Part shown: one piece after another, positions 51,475 to 60,862 of the stretch
How the letters are laid out: the number at the start of each line of letters is the position of its first letter
How positions within the stretch are numbered: the first letter of the stretch is position 1
Assembly: GCA_016195815.1 (NCBI GenBank)
Contig: JACPYX010000018.1
Location: 248,001 to 312,000, forward strand
DNA: 64,000 bases
Direction: 5' to 3'
From: Chloroflexota bacterium
GTDB taxonomy: Bacteria; Chloroflexota; Anaerolineae; Anaerolineales; Villigracilaceae
The notes under the pieces: generated by a model
The model's database searches: none
Told to the model about the DNA's origin: nothing
Seen by the model: the letters and a program-made list of their open reading frames with translations, nothing else
Program-made: the position numbers and the translations under genes

Positions 51475-52016
51475 GCCAGGTTTGGACGGACATCACCTGG
51501 GTAATCAACGGTTTTCTTGCGATCGTTTATTACGCCGCCGACCATACCCTGATCATCGCATTGACCATTTCCGCGGCGTTCTTCACGGCGTACACACCGA
51601 AGGAACAGAAAGCATGGTCGGCGGGATCGAGCGCGATGGCGATCCTTGCGTCGTTCTCTACGCCAACGCCGGTTCCTCTTTTCCTGCTGGTCATATCCCT
51701 GGCAGGCTGGGTCGGGCAATGGCTCGAACAGTACAACCGGCCTGCCCAGCGCTGGAATACGATTCGGGGATTGGGAATGTACGCCCTGGTTGGGCTGGGA
51801 TTCGCGGCCTACCGCAATTTGGGATTTGGCAATTCGGTTGTATCCGATCCGATGATAGCGCAGGGGGCAGGCTACCTGAATGCGATCATCGGGATTGCCA
51901 TGTATGTGATCCCGCTGGGGTTCCTGGCCATGCTTGCTCAATCTGTTTGGGCGCATCCGCCCTCCGCCACGCCCGAAGATCTCATCACGAAGGTCCGCAC
52001 GAGAGGCAAGCAATAA
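51471..52016 (+). CDS. Polytopic membrane protein of the secretion operon
   Basis: A 181-residue protein with about five membrane helices (WVINGFLAIVYYAADHTLII, VPLFLLVISLAGWVGQWL, IRGLGMYALVGLGFAAYR, LNAIIGIAMYVIPLGFLAML) and a basic tail. Translationally coupled to the gene before it and one base before the VirB4-like ATPase gene. A channel or VirB3/VirB6-like role is possible but unproven. Confidence 0.6.
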   Translation: MSQVWTDITWVINGFLAIVYYAADHTLIIALTISAAFFTAYTPKEQKAWSAGSSAMAILASFSTPTPVPLFLLVISLAGWVGQWLEQYNRPAQRWNTIRGLGMYALVGLGFAAYRNLGFGNSVVSDPMIAQGAGYLNAIIGIAMYVIPLGFLAMLAQSVWAHPPSATPEDLITKVRTRGKQ

Positions 52017-52017
52017 C

Positions 52018-55000
52018 ATGTTGACCATCCTAAATAACGGACTTGCGATCAAAAACGGGGGCCTGCGCTATGCCTGGTTCGATGTGCAAAAGGATGACCA
52101 GCGGTTTTTCCGCTGTGTGGCTTTGCGCGAGTTGCAGACCATCCCGGTATCCGAGCGGGCGGACTACGATCTGCTGGGCAAGCAATGGACGGCAGTTCGC
52201 GGGCTGTACAACGCGGGCGTCAACTTCGTCTACACATCCATGGGCATCTACAATCCCGACCACATTGGGATCGTGCAGTATTTCGGCGCGGCAGGGGAGG
52301 GAGCCAGCGAAGACGAAGCCGCCGCGAAAGCCATGATCGGCATGTCCACCGTCACCGCCGTTTTCGCCAACTATCCGCAGTCCAGGCTGCGGGACCCGAA
52401 CCAGGACTGGCTTCAATGGTATCTCGATTTCATCACATCACGGGCGAAGAACATATCCGCCGTGCTGGGGCATCCCGATCCACGCGAAGCGAAACTCGGA
52501 GCAGCCAGCGACGGCTCGGTCAGCGACGATTCGCAGTCCGACCTGGCCCTGGAACAGAACGAAATCCTTTTCCGGGGACTCTCGAAACTGCGGCAGAATT
52601 TTGTTTTTCAGGTGCTTGCCGAACACATTTCGCGCCCGCTTATAACAAAAACATTGATAAAGATCAGCGAGGCTGCGTCCAATGTCGCCTCGCGTCGTAA
52701 AGGGTCCATCGGCATCGGTTTCAATCTCGGCATCCCGATCATGGCCGCGCTTACACAGGGCAGCACGGCGGGCGTGGGCGCCAGTCAGGGCGTATCGCGC
52801 ACTGTGCAGGACGGCGTTACGCAAGGGCAGGGGATAAGCCACGGAACCAGCGTCGGCAGCTCTCAAAGCCATTCCGAGAGCCAATCCATGACCGACGGCA
52901 CGACGCGCACTGTTGGCAAGGGCACAAGTCACGTTGATACCGAGTCCCATACCGAATCGTCAGGGTTCACCAAGACCAGTGGAAGAAGCTCCGGCGGCGG
53001 CTGGTCGAAAAGCTCAGGGTGGAGCGTGGGCTTTGATGGCGGAAAAGCATTTCAAGCGGCAGGCACAACCGTTCCGCTTTTGGGCGGCATAAGCGCAGGA
53101 TACAACAATTCGTCATCCGTATCCGGTTTTAGCAGCACATCGTCATCTACTTCCACGTCCAGCGGCAAGGCGCACTCAACCGGCACGGCGGATGGCGTTT
53201 CCACATCGGAGTCTGACGGCACATCGCATTCAACAACGCGCGGAACAACGGACACACAAACTCAAAGCCAGGGCGAAAACTGGGGAGACAGCCAGAACTG
53301 GGGCAAGAGCCATATAGAGGGATCGTCTGCGACCAGGCAGCAATCCCAAAGTACCGCCCAGAGTTTATCGGGAGGCTTGAGTACGGGCCTCCTGCCGGGC
53401 ATCAGCATCAACCGCACCTGGCAGACCGAGGATGATGTGGCGGAGCGCCTGGCCGATGTCCTGCGGCGGCTCGAGTCGCTCGTCAACCAGGCCTCGATGG
53501 AGGGCGGGTTCATGACCAACACTTTCGTTTTTACCGAAAACAATGAGGGAGAGGCGGCGGCGTCTGCTCTTGTGCCGCAGGCATTTCACGGCATCAACGT
53601 GGCAACGCCTGTCCTGACTATTCCTCCGCTGGAAAACGACGAGGCGGAATTGCGCGCTCACGCATTCTCGTTCACGCCCTGGACCGTCATCGACGATAAG
53701 GATCCGTTCAGCGGCGAACTCTGGACGCGTTACGCCACATTGTTAACCGCAGGTCAGCTTGCGGCTTATACCGCACCCGGGCTTTTCGAGGAGGGTTCGG
53801 CGTTCACGACCATGGCAGCCATACCCGTTGGAATGGGCTTTTACCCGGAAATGCCGGGAGATGCGGTATTGGGACATCAATACAGCCCTGAGACCGGTGA
53901 CATCACGCCTGCCCAGGTACGCCTGCATCCAGACAGCTTGATGCACACGATGTTTACAGGCGACACAGGTTTTGGAAAATCGGTGGCGGCCATCCGTACC
54001 GCCTACGAAACCACATTGAGGTGGAAACTTCGCACGGTCGTGCTGGACTTTGGCGCAGGCTGGCGCTCCCTGCTCAACGCGCCCGGACTCGAAGGCCATG
54101 TTGAGATTTTGCAGCTCTGGCCGGATGCCGTTCGTCCCCTGCGCTGGAATCCGATGCAGATCGGGCGCAATATCGCGCCTGAGACACAATGGCGCGCGTT
54201 TGCGGATGTGTTTGGCGGCATTGCCCAGCTTGGCGTGAAGCGGCAGAAACAGGAACTGCTGGAAGCCATGCGCAGGATCTACATCCGCGCGGGCGTGCTG
54301 GTGGACGACCCGGAAGTACGAAGCGATACGCAGTGGGGCAGGGTTCAGCCAGCAGAGGCTGCTGTTGCCGCGGCGGTTCCTGGTACGCTTCTGAGCGACC
54401 TGAACAATAGACAGCGCCAGGCGATTGCGGTGCAGCGCAGCGTGCTGATCGGCCTGCTCGACCTTTACACGGAAATCGAAGAAAAGCTCAAGTCCATCCC
54501 GCCGCGCGATGTGATGCTGACGGGAGTGCTCGAAGGCATTTTATTTCGTCTCAATCCGCTGGTACAGGGTTCGGCGGCGCGGCAGTTTGCGCCCGGACCG
54601 GGCACGGTGCCGGTGGAGGATCTTAGCAAGACCGGCGGCTGGGGCATTACGATCATTGAGGGCGGCATGTTCCTGGACGATTTTGGCAAGGCGTTTTTGC
54701 TGGGCTGGACCGGCTGGCATCTGTACATGGACATGGTTGCGCGGCGGGTGCACGAAGTGAATGCAAATGAGCAGCCGATCCTGCAAATCTTTTACGAAGA
54801 GGCCAATAAGATATTCGTCAAGGATCAAGGCGGCGGGGGGGACGATTCCTCCGGCGGCGTCTCCGCCACCCAGCGTTTCGCAGATATGTTTCGGGATGCG
54901 CGCAAATACAAATCCCGCCTGCACGTCATCACCCAGGCTCCGCACCTGATCGCCGACGACATCATTTCTTCCTGCAACAACCTGATTGTCGGGTATCTCA

Positions 55001-55239
55001 AAAACCCGAAGGACAAGGACCTGATCTTGTCCGCGCTGGCGCGTTCCGAAAAGGGTTTTCGCGACGAAGAGTGGCGGCGCTTCGTGGACGACATCCCGAT
55101 CAGCATGGCGATTGGGCGCTTTCCGTACACGAGCCGCCGCGAATTGCAGAGGCCATTCCTGTTCAGGCCGCTCATGCTGGACGTGCCAGAGCCGAGCGAC
55201 GAGGAGATAGAAGCAATGCTTGGAAGGATAAGCCTGTGA
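52018..55239 (+). CDS. VirB4/HerA-like secretion ATPase with Ser-rich insert
   Basis: A 1,073-residue AAA-type ATPase of the VirB4/TraC/HerA group. Residues 1-250 are an N-terminal domain. Residues about 250-460 are a low-complexity insert dominated by Ser, Gly, Thr, His and Gln (GISHGTSVGSSQSHSESQSM is one stretch). The ATPase follows: Walker A TGDTGFGKSVAA near 648, Walker B region QIFYEEANKIFV near 922, then RFADMFRDARKYKSRLHVIT with the late Gln/Arg region. Such ATPases power type IV secretion or DNA transfer. No GPTG-type coupling protein is seen. Confidence 0.82.
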   Translation: MLTILNNGLAIKNGGLRYAWFDVQKDDQRFFRCVALRELQTIPVSERADYDLLGKQWTAVRGLYNAGVNFVYTSMGIYNPDHIGIVQYFGAAGEGASEDEAAAKAMIGMSTVTAVFANYPQSRLRDPNQDWLQWYLDFITSRAKNISAVLGHPDPREAKLGAASDGSVSDDSQSDLALEQNEILFRGLSKLRQNFVFQVLAEHISRPLITKTLIKISEAASNVASRRKGSIGIGFNLGIPIMAALTQGSTAGVGASQGVSRTVQDGVTQGQGISHGTSVGSSQSHSESQSMTDGTTRTVGKGTSHVDTESHTESSGFTKTSGRSSGGGWSKSSGWSVGFDGGKAFQAAGTTVPLLGGISAGYNNSSSVSGFSSTSSSTSTSSGKAHSTGTADGVSTSESDGTSHSTTRGTTDTQTQSQGENWGDSQNWGKSHIEGSSATRQQSQSTAQSLSGGLSTGLLPGISINRTWQTEDDVAERLADVLRRLESLVNQASMEGGFMTNTFVFTENNEGEAAASALVPQAFHGINVATPVLTIPPLENDEAELRAHAFSFTPWTVIDDKDPFSGELWTRYATLLTAGQLAAYTAPGLFEEGSAFTTMAAIPVGMGFYPEMPGDAVLGHQYSPETGDITPAQVRLHPDSLMHTMFTGDTGFGKSVAAIRTAYETTLRWKLRTVVLDFGAGWRSLLNAPGLEGHVEILQLWPDAVRPLRWNPMQIGRNIAPETQWRAFADVFGGIAQLGVKRQKQELLEAMRRIYIRAGVLVDDPEVRSDTQWGRVQPAEAAVAAAVPGTLLSDLNNRQRQAIAVQRSVLIGLLDLYTEIEEKLKSIPPRDVMLTGVLEGILFRLNPLVQGSAARQFAPGPGTVPVEDLSKTGGWGITIIEGGMFLDDFGKAFLLGWTGWHLYMDMVARRVHEVNANEQPILQIFYEEANKIFVKDQGGGGDDSSGGVSATQRFADMFRDARKYKSRLHVITQAPHLIADDIISSCNNLIVGYLKNPKDKDLILSALARSEKGFRDEEWRRFVDDIPISMAIGRFPYTSRRELQRPFLFRPLMLDVPEPSDEEIEAMLGRISL

Positions 55240-55460
55240 AGAAGACGCAAACGATTGAATTCTCAAAAAAGAATGCGCTGGCGCTGTTGATCGTCTTGTT
55301 TGCCTGTGTCGGCATATTTGTATTTGCCTGGCTGGGATCGAAGAAGCCCGGCGACAAATGGAATGCCGCCGCGACTTTTTTGCCTTCCACGCCGACCATG
55401 ACCCTCGCACCGGCCCAGGGATGGTGGACAACCCCATCGCCTGCAATTCCAACGCCTTAA
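55236..55460 (+). CDS. Small single-pass membrane protein
   Basis: A 74-residue protein starting at a GTG that overlaps the ATPase stop: basic start, one membrane helix (ALALLIVLFACVGIFVFAWL), Pro/Thr-rich external tail. Function unknown; coupled to the ATPase gene. Confidence 0.55.
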   Translation: MKKTQTIEFSKKNALALLIVLFACVGIFVFAWLGSKKPGDKWNAAATFLPSTPTMTLAPAQGWWTTPSPAIPTP

Positions 55461-55475
55461 GAATAGACCCACAAC

Positions 55476-55697
55476 ATGGACAACAACAAAACCTACAACA
55501 GCATTGTATTCATTGACCAGGATAATCCCATGTCGGCCGCGAGGCTGCAAGCCGCCCTCTCCGACGCGGGCGATATTCCAGTGATCGGCATCGTCGTCAA
55601 AATCGAAAAAGAGCAGGACGGCAGGGAGCGAATTGTAAATTGGATGTTTGCCGACGCCAATTTTGTCAAATCCCTGGCTCTGGTTTTACCGTCATAA
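55476..55697 (+). CDS. Unknown small protein
   Basis: A 73-residue soluble alpha/beta protein (YNSIVFIDQDNPMSAARLQA, IVNWMFADANFVKSL). No recognised family and only a weak ribosome-binding site. Confidence 0.45.
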   Translation: MDNNKTYNSIVFIDQDNPMSAARLQAALSDAGDIPVIGIVVKIEKEQDGRERIVNWMFADANFVKSLALVLPS

Positions 55698-55712
55698 AAA
55701 GGCCTGGCCTGC

Positions 55713-55946
55713 ATGGAAACAAAACGAATCAGTTGGTCTGCATCAAACGGTCAACACGGAGATATTGTTACTATAAATGGACTTGAGTATTGGTGTCCCG
55801 TATCCGAATATGATCCGCTTGCATGGTCAACGACGGGCTTTTTGGCAAAGCGTGAAACGGACAGTCTTGCCGCCCGCATCAAATCATGGCGGGCGGCGAT
55901 TGCGCGCCGCTGCGCGCAAATCATAATCAGGAGTAAATCATCGTGA
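55713..55946 (+). CDS. Unknown small protein before cpaB
   Basis: A 77-residue protein (METKRISWSASNGQHGDIVT, ending in a basic helix). No recognised family. Its stop overlaps the GTG start of the CpaB-like gene. Confidence 0.45.
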   Translation: METKRISWSASNGQHGDIVTINGLEYWCPVSEYDPLAWSTTGFLAKRETDSLAARIKSWRAAIARRCAQIIIRSKSS

Positions 55947-56761
55947 AGAAAATTTTCCCCATCATCCTGGCGGCGATTGTGTTCGTCGCCGCCCTCATTC
56001 TGCTTCGTCCCGCGCCGTCGCGCGTGGTGGTTGTCGCCGCATCCGACCTGCGCGCCGGGTACGTACTTCAGGACAAAGACCTTGCGCTGATGTCTGTCCC
56101 CGCCAGCGCGCTTGCCTCGGACGTGATCGTTAATAAGGCGATGTTGATCGGCCAGCCTCTCCGCATTGACCGCGGACAGGGCGACGTGATCCGTGCTTCG
56201 CAGATCGGCAATCTGATCAAAGTCGAGGCAAACGAACGCGCCATCGCTGTTCGTGTCACAGACTCCACCGGCGCGGCGGGCCTGCTTGTACCCGGCCAGT
56301 CCGTCGGCGTAATTGCATCCATTCCCCAGCAGGATACCCAGCAGCAATCCGGCACGTTCTCGAAGGCCACCATCGAGGGCCTGCGCGTGCTTTATATCGA
56401 TCCTACTTTTGCGGCCAACATGGAAGCGAACACAGTACCCCAGGCAACTCCGGGTCCGCTGGCGGCGGGATTGAATACCAAAGAGCGCGCCCGCGAAGGT
56501 TCTGTGCTTTTGGCAGTTCCAACCGGCCTGCAAACGGTCTTCTATGATTTCTCGGCGGAGGGCGCTGTCTCGCAAACGCGCAACGTCAACGCGCTCGAAT
56601 TGCTGGCCGCCCTCTCCGGGATGGACGGCGCCACCATTACACTGTACCTGATGCCCCAGGATGGTAATGCGGCCAAGTTTACTTCGCCCGGACTGTGGCT
56701 TCCCGATTTGATTACCACGCCCTTCCCGACGCCCACGCCGACTGCGGCTCCGGCGCCCTAG
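55943..56761 (+). CDS. cpaB: CpaB/RcpC-like SAF-domain pilus assembly protein
   Basis: A 272-residue CpaB-like protein: one N-terminal membrane helix (IFPIILAAIVFVAALILL), then a SAF domain (VVVVAASDLRAGYVLQDKDL, AMLIGQPLRIDRGQGDVIRA) as in CpaB/FlgA-type proteins that bind envelope glycans and help Tad pilus assembly. The second half (ERAIAVRVTDSTGAAGLLVP) fits the family's RcpC-type domain. GTG start after CAGGAGTAAATCATC, overlapping the upstream stop. Confidence 0.82.
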   Translation: MKKIFPIILAAIVFVAALILLRPAPSRVVVVAASDLRAGYVLQDKDLALMSVPASALASDVIVNKAMLIGQPLRIDRGQGDVIRASQIGNLIKVEANERAIAVRVTDSTGAAGLLVPGQSVGVIASIPQQDTQQQSGTFSKATIEGLRVLYIDPTFAANMEANTVPQATPGPLAAGLNTKERAREGSVLLAVPTGLQTVFYDFSAEGAVSQTRNVNALELLAALSGMDGATITLYLMPQDGNAAKFTSPGLWLPDLITTPFPTPTPTAAPAP

Positions 56762-56770
56762 AGGTGGATG

Positions 56771-58090
56771 ATGTCCTGGAACAACACCAACCAATCTCCC
56801 CAGGGAGGCGGACAGGACACTCCTGTCAGCATCCTGCTGGCCCACAAGGATATGGACCGCACGACTGCCTGGTATCAAGCGCTTCAGGTGGATGCGCGCT
56901 TCCGCGTTATGTCCATGGCCAACGCGCCGCAGGATTTTCGCGCCAAACTTGCATCGTCGCCTGAGATTATCCTTTTGGACGCGACCGTATTCGATGGCCC
57001 ATCGCCCTTGATCGATGCGCTGACATCCGTCACCGGCGCGGTGTACCTCATCGTGCCTGGCGGGGTGGGAGAGGAATTGATACAGCAGTTCAAATCCATC
57101 CCGTCCGTAAAATCTGTTTCAGTGGGCGATCTCAATATCGCCGACTTTACGACGCGCGCCTATTCTGACGCACTGGCTCTGCGGCGGACGATCCCAGTCT
57201 CTTCGGCGGTCTGGTCGGGCGTCGGAAATCAAAGAGGCGGGGGAACCGGCGGACTGCGTATCGTTACCGTATGGAGCCGCTCAGGAGGCACAGGCCGCAC
57301 AACGATTGCGGCTGCGCTTGCGCAGTCTGTTGCCCGCCGAGGCCTGAAGACCCTGTTGATTGGCCTTGGGTCTCCTGACCCGCTTCCGCTGCAATTGGGA
57401 CTGCACCCTGAGCCGAATATTATTTCCTGGATGGCAAACCCGACCGATCAGGGATTGCGGACAAGCATCCAGACATCTGGTGACCTGCATGTCCTGGCAG
57501 GATTTTCAGACATCATTTCCGAAGCCCAGGGCAGCCGCTCCGCTGATTCGCAGGGATCGATCAACGAACTGGTCACGTCCGCCGCGTATGGCGGTTACTC
57601 GGCGATCTTCCTGGATACGCCCTCGGCGGGCGATATCGTACCGCGCGCCCTGTCCGCCGCGAACACATGGTTGATGATTGCCAGGCCGACGGTCAGCGAC
57701 GTATGGATGGCGGTGGAGGCATTTCGCACTGTGACGCAAAAGATGGCCGGGCATCACCGTATTACCCCCGGAAATATTTTTGTGGCGCTCAATCAACGCG
57801 CCAATGGGCAGTTGACTGCGGACCAGTGGCACAGTGCGGCAGACGCGGCCTGCCGCAAGATGAATCTCAACGTGGGTTTTCCGCCTGTCATGGCAACGAT
57901 CCCGTACTCAGTGGAAGTCCCGCTGGCGCAGGATAACGGCCGCTCCCTGTTGGACGCATCGGATGACGTTGCGCGTCCCGTTCACCGCCTGGCAGAGATG
58001 TTGTTCGGCGGAGCGGCGCTGCCGACGAATCAAAAAAGTGATGGCAGCGTGATGCAGTTCGGTCCGTTGAAGATAAGGACGAAGAAATGA
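56771..58090 (+). CDS. cpaE: CpaE/TadZ-like ATPase homologue with degenerate Walker A
   Basis: A 439-residue protein: an N-terminal receiver-like domain (SILLAHKDMDRTTAWYQALQ, LASSPEIILLDATVFDGPSP) and a MinD/ParA-type domain (from about 158) as in CpaE/TadZ, which place Tad pili at the cell pole. The Walker A reads SRSGGTGRTT: the P-loop lysine is Arg and the signature lysine is Ser, and the usual Asp after LLI (switch) is Gly. ATP hydrolysis is therefore doubtful, as in some TadZ proteins. The ATG at 56768 is an alternative. Its stop overlaps the TadA start. Confidence 0.8.
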   Translation: MSWNNTNQSPQGGGQDTPVSILLAHKDMDRTTAWYQALQVDARFRVMSMANAPQDFRAKLASSPEIILLDATVFDGPSPLIDALTSVTGAVYLIVPGGVGEELIQQFKSIPSVKSVSVGDLNIADFTTRAYSDALALRRTIPVSSAVWSGVGNQRGGGTGGLRIVTVWSRSGGTGRTTIAAALAQSVARRGLKTLLIGLGSPDPLPLQLGLHPEPNIISWMANPTDQGLRTSIQTSGDLHVLAGFSDIISEAQGSRSADSQGSINELVTSAAYGGYSAIFLDTPSAGDIVPRALSAANTWLMIARPTVSDVWMAVEAFRTVTQKMAGHHRITPGNIFVALNQRANGQLTADQWHSAADAACRKMNLNVGFPPVMATIPYSVEVPLAQDNGRSLLDASDDVARPVHRLAEMLFGGAALPTNQKSDGSVMQFGPLKIRTKK

Positions 58091-59319
58091 GTTGGGTTTC
58101 GGTAGCCGCGCCTCTTGATGAAGCAGACCGGAAACGGGTAGTCGCTGATGTTGCGAGCCAGCTTCAAGACCTCTCACTTGCCGAAATGCGCGGAGATCGG
58201 GAGAAACTGATCGCGCGTGTTGCGCCGCTCGTTCAATCGTCCCTGTCGCGCCTTGGATTGCAAACACCGCCGGAACAAGCGCTTGAAATCTCGCGCGAAG
58301 TTGTTGCGCGCGTGGGCGGCCTGGGCTTCCTCGAGCCTTTCCTGCGCCTGGACGCCAATCTATCCGAGATTGTCGTCACTCCCGATGGGGGCGTGTGGGT
58401 GCAGCGCAAGAGCGCGCCCGCATTTGAAAAGCTTTCCATCGCCCCGTCGCTTACAGATGTCTGGCGGGCAACGGAAACGCTGCTTGCGCCCCTGGGACGC
58501 GCGGTCACGGAAGCGTCGCCCTCGGTGGACGCCAAGATCCCGCGCCAGGAGGGATTGCCTGGCGGGGCGCGCATCAAGATCATCCATCCGGTTGTGGCGC
58601 CGGGGCTGGGCTATCCCAGCATCAATATCCGTCTCTTTGAGCCGAAGCCCGTTCCGCCAGAGCGCCTGGTCGAATGGAAGGTAGCTCCCTCGAAAGTCAT
58701 TGACAGCCTGGTCGGACTCGTCTCGAACGCATTGCGCATCCTTGTGATCGGAGGCACTGCATCCGGCAAGACGACACTGCTCTCCGCTCTTTGTCACGGG
58801 ATTCCGAAGGATGCGCGCGTGGTGAAGATCGAGGACCCCGAAGAAATATGGCTGGATCATCCGCACGTTGTCACTCTTGAAGCGCGGCCCGCGCAGGTCG
58901 GATCGAGCATCCTTCCGTATTCGCTGGCTTCTGCCGTGGACGACGCGATGCGTATGTCGCCCAAGTGGTTGATCGTGGGCGAGATGCGCAGGGGCGACGC
59001 GGTGGCTGCGTTGTTCCGGGCGCAGATGTCCGACCACCCAGGCCTCTCCACGTTCCACGCCGAAGGCCCGGAGGCGGCGGTCATGCGCCTGAACCTGCTG
59101 CTTGCCGGAGACGTTGGCATTCGCGCCGAGGCCGCAAAGGAAATGTTTGCGCAGGCAGTGGACCTGATCGTGCAGGTGGGCTGGCATTCAGGCAGGCGCG
59201 CCATGGTCGGCGTATGGGAGGTCGAAAAGACTCTTAAGGGCGGCAATGTGCAATTCCGCCAGGTGTACAAACCGGGTGACGAAGACCTGCTGCCCATTTC
59301 GATAGAGCGTCGTGTATAG
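58087..59319 (+). CDS. tadA: CpaF/TadA-like secretion ATPase
   Basis: A 410-residue GspE/VirB11-superfamily ATPase of the CpaF/TadA type that drives Tad pilus assembly. N-terminal helical domain, then LRLDANLSEIVVTPDGGVWV, Walker A GGTASGKTTLLSAL at about 221-234, the Asp box VVKIEDPEEIWLD, Walker B WLIVGEMRRGDAVAAL and the His box STFHAEGPEAAVMRL are all recognisable. It starts at the overlapping ATGA of the CpaE-like gene; its stop lies directly before luxC. Confidence 0.93.
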   Translation: MSWVSVAAPLDEADRKRVVADVASQLQDLSLAEMRGDREKLIARVAPLVQSSLSRLGLQTPPEQALEISREVVARVGGLGFLEPFLRLDANLSEIVVTPDGGVWVQRKSAPAFEKLSIAPSLTDVWRATETLLAPLGRAVTEASPSVDAKIPRQEGLPGGARIKIIHPVVAPGLGYPSINIRLFEPKPVPPERLVEWKVAPSKVIDSLVGLVSNALRILVIGGTASGKTTLLSALCHGIPKDARVVKIEDPEEIWLDHPHVVTLEARPAQVGSSILPYSLASAVDDAMRMSPKWLIVGEMRRGDAVAALFRAQMSDHPGLSTFHAEGPEAAVMRLNLLLAGDVGIRAEAAKEMFAQAVDLIVQVGWHSGRRAMVGVWEVEKTLKGGNVQFRQVYKPGDEDLLPISIERRV

Positions 59320-59329
59320 GAGTTCTTGC

Positions 59330-60850
59330 GTGATTGACACAAACTTAATTGAAATTCCACTCAATACCACACCGGCCGTTTTGACGATCCTGCCGTTCAT
59401 CATTCGCGGCCGCGAGATCACGGCCAGCGAACTGCTGTACCAGAGTCGGGATGGCAGGGTTCAGTTCAGTTATCCTGATCCTCGACCGCTGCTCAATCGC
59501 ATCGTTCTGTCCGATCCTGTTCAACTCCAGCGTGATTTCGCAGGCGTTTCCGTAAACGAGATCATCGAGTTTCTCTCCGAAGCTGGCAAAGCCATGACTC
59601 TCGATAACGAACGCATGCAGATGGCCTGCGAGTTCAGCACGCCATTCAGCGCCCTGCCAGCCTCCATCGTGAAAGGCAGCTACGATCTGATCCCGATCGT
59701 CTTCTCGAAGATCGCACTGCGGGCGATGGTTGAAAATGAGATTGGCTCCAAATATCTGGATGGCTGGGTGGAGATGCCCTATGCGGACAAGATCGCAAGA
59801 CGACGCGCTTACGGCGCAAGGACTCTGCACTTCATATCCGGCAATGTTCCGACTGTTGCGGCCCTGAGCATCGCGCGTGCCGCGTTGATCAAAGCGGACA
59901 ATATCGTGAAGATCGCACCCAATGATCCGCTCACGGCCTGGGCAATTGTGGGTGCGATGATGGATGTGGATCCCAACCATCCCGTCACCAAACATTTCTC
60001 GGTCGTGTACTGGCCGAAGGATATGCGCGACTTTGAGAATGAATTAATTCAATCGCGTTACATCGAGAAGATCATCTCGTGGGGCGGCGCGCTTGGCGGA
60101 GTCAACTCAGCGCTCGAGCATGGCAACCTGCAAGCCTCTGGCATCGACGTGCTTTCGCTTGGCGCGAAATTCAGCATCTCAATTCTTGGATCGGATGCTT
60201 TCAAGACTCCGAATGAAATTGATCGTGTCGCAAAGCTCACCGCCAAGGATGCCGGATCGTTCAACATGCAATCCTGCGGCTCGGCTCGTTTCCATTTCGT
60301 GCAGGCCACACCCGATCAAGCAAAGAAGTATGCAGAGCGTTTGTATCTGCGCATGCAAGCGCAGGATCCGGCATTGAGCGCCATCCCGAAAAACTTCCCA
60401 ACCGAATTGCGTGATGAATTAAATGCCGCCCGCACACAGGATGATCTCTATTACGTGGTCGGCGGGGAAAAGGATGAAGGTGCGGTGGTTGTGAGTCTCA
60501 CGGGCGGGACGCCGGACTTCTTCCCAACAGACAAGGTGGTGATCGTCATCCCGTTCAGTGGAGACCTGGCGCAGATCGCGGAGCGCATCCACCCGTCTAC
60601 CCAGACCGTTGGCATTTACCCGGCCTCATTGAAGGAGCGGCTGCGGGACATACTGGTCGCGCGCGGTGTGTGTCGCTTCATCGACATCGGTCACACCATC
60701 GATTACGCCATCGGCGGACCGTTCAACACCTACGAGATCATGCGACGTGCTGTGCGCTGGGTGCTCGACGAATCGTATCCATCCAAAGCCTCACTGCCCT
60801 GGTTTTATCTGCGTAAAGCCTGGCAGATTCTCAGTCATCATATTTTTTAG
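59330..60850 (+). CDS. luxC: LuxC-like fatty acyl-CoA/ACP reductase
   Basis: A 506-residue acyl-CoA reductase of the LuxC family (PF05893), which reduces activated fatty acids to aldehydes with NADPH in bacterial bioluminescence. Typical blocks: LHFISGNVPTVAALSIARAA, IVKIAPNDPLTAWAIVGAMM, SVVYWPKD, the catalytic-cysteine region FNMQSCGSARFHFV (Cys at about 316) and the late VCRFIDIGHTIDYAIGGPFN. The GTG at 59330 has TAGGAG seven bases upstream; the earlier GTG at 59312 lies inside the tadA end. The gene lies 10 bases after tadA on the same strand. No luxA or luxB is visible, so the aldehyde probably serves another purpose. Confidence 0.9.
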   Translation: MIDTNLIEIPLNTTPAVLTILPFIIRGREITASELLYQSRDGRVQFSYPDPRPLLNRIVLSDPVQLQRDFAGVSVNEIIEFLSEAGKAMTLDNERMQMACEFSTPFSALPASIVKGSYDLIPIVFSKIALRAMVENEIGSKYLDGWVEMPYADKIARRRAYGARTLHFISGNVPTVAALSIARAALIKADNIVKIAPNDPLTAWAIVGAMMDVDPNHPVTKHFSVVYWPKDMRDFENELIQSRYIEKIISWGGALGGVNSALEHGNLQASGIDVLSLGAKFSISILGSDAFKTPNEIDRVAKLTAKDAGSFNMQSCGSARFHFVQATPDQAKKYAERLYLRMQAQDPALSAIPKNFPTELRDELNAARTQDDLYYVVGGEKDEGAVVVSLTGGTPDFFPTDKVVIVIPFSGDLAQIAERIHPSTQTVGIYPASLKERLRDILVARGVCRFIDIGHTIDYAIGGPFNTYEIMRRAVRWVLDESYPSKASLPWFYLRKAWQILSHHIF

Positions 60851-60862
60851 GAGACCATCTTC

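Noticed and set aside
52768-53400. Coding repeats considered as a CRISPR or tandem-repeat array
   Set aside because: The DNA has no regular repeat-spacer pattern; it is low-complexity coding sequence in frame with the ATPase.
54541-55452. Minus-strand frame of 303 codons over the VirB4-like ATPase end
   Set aside because: Antisense to a conserved ATPase region.
55751-56878. Minus-strand frame of 375 codons over cpaB
   Set aside because: Mirror of the GC-rich CpaB/CpaE-like genes; no domain, wrong strand.
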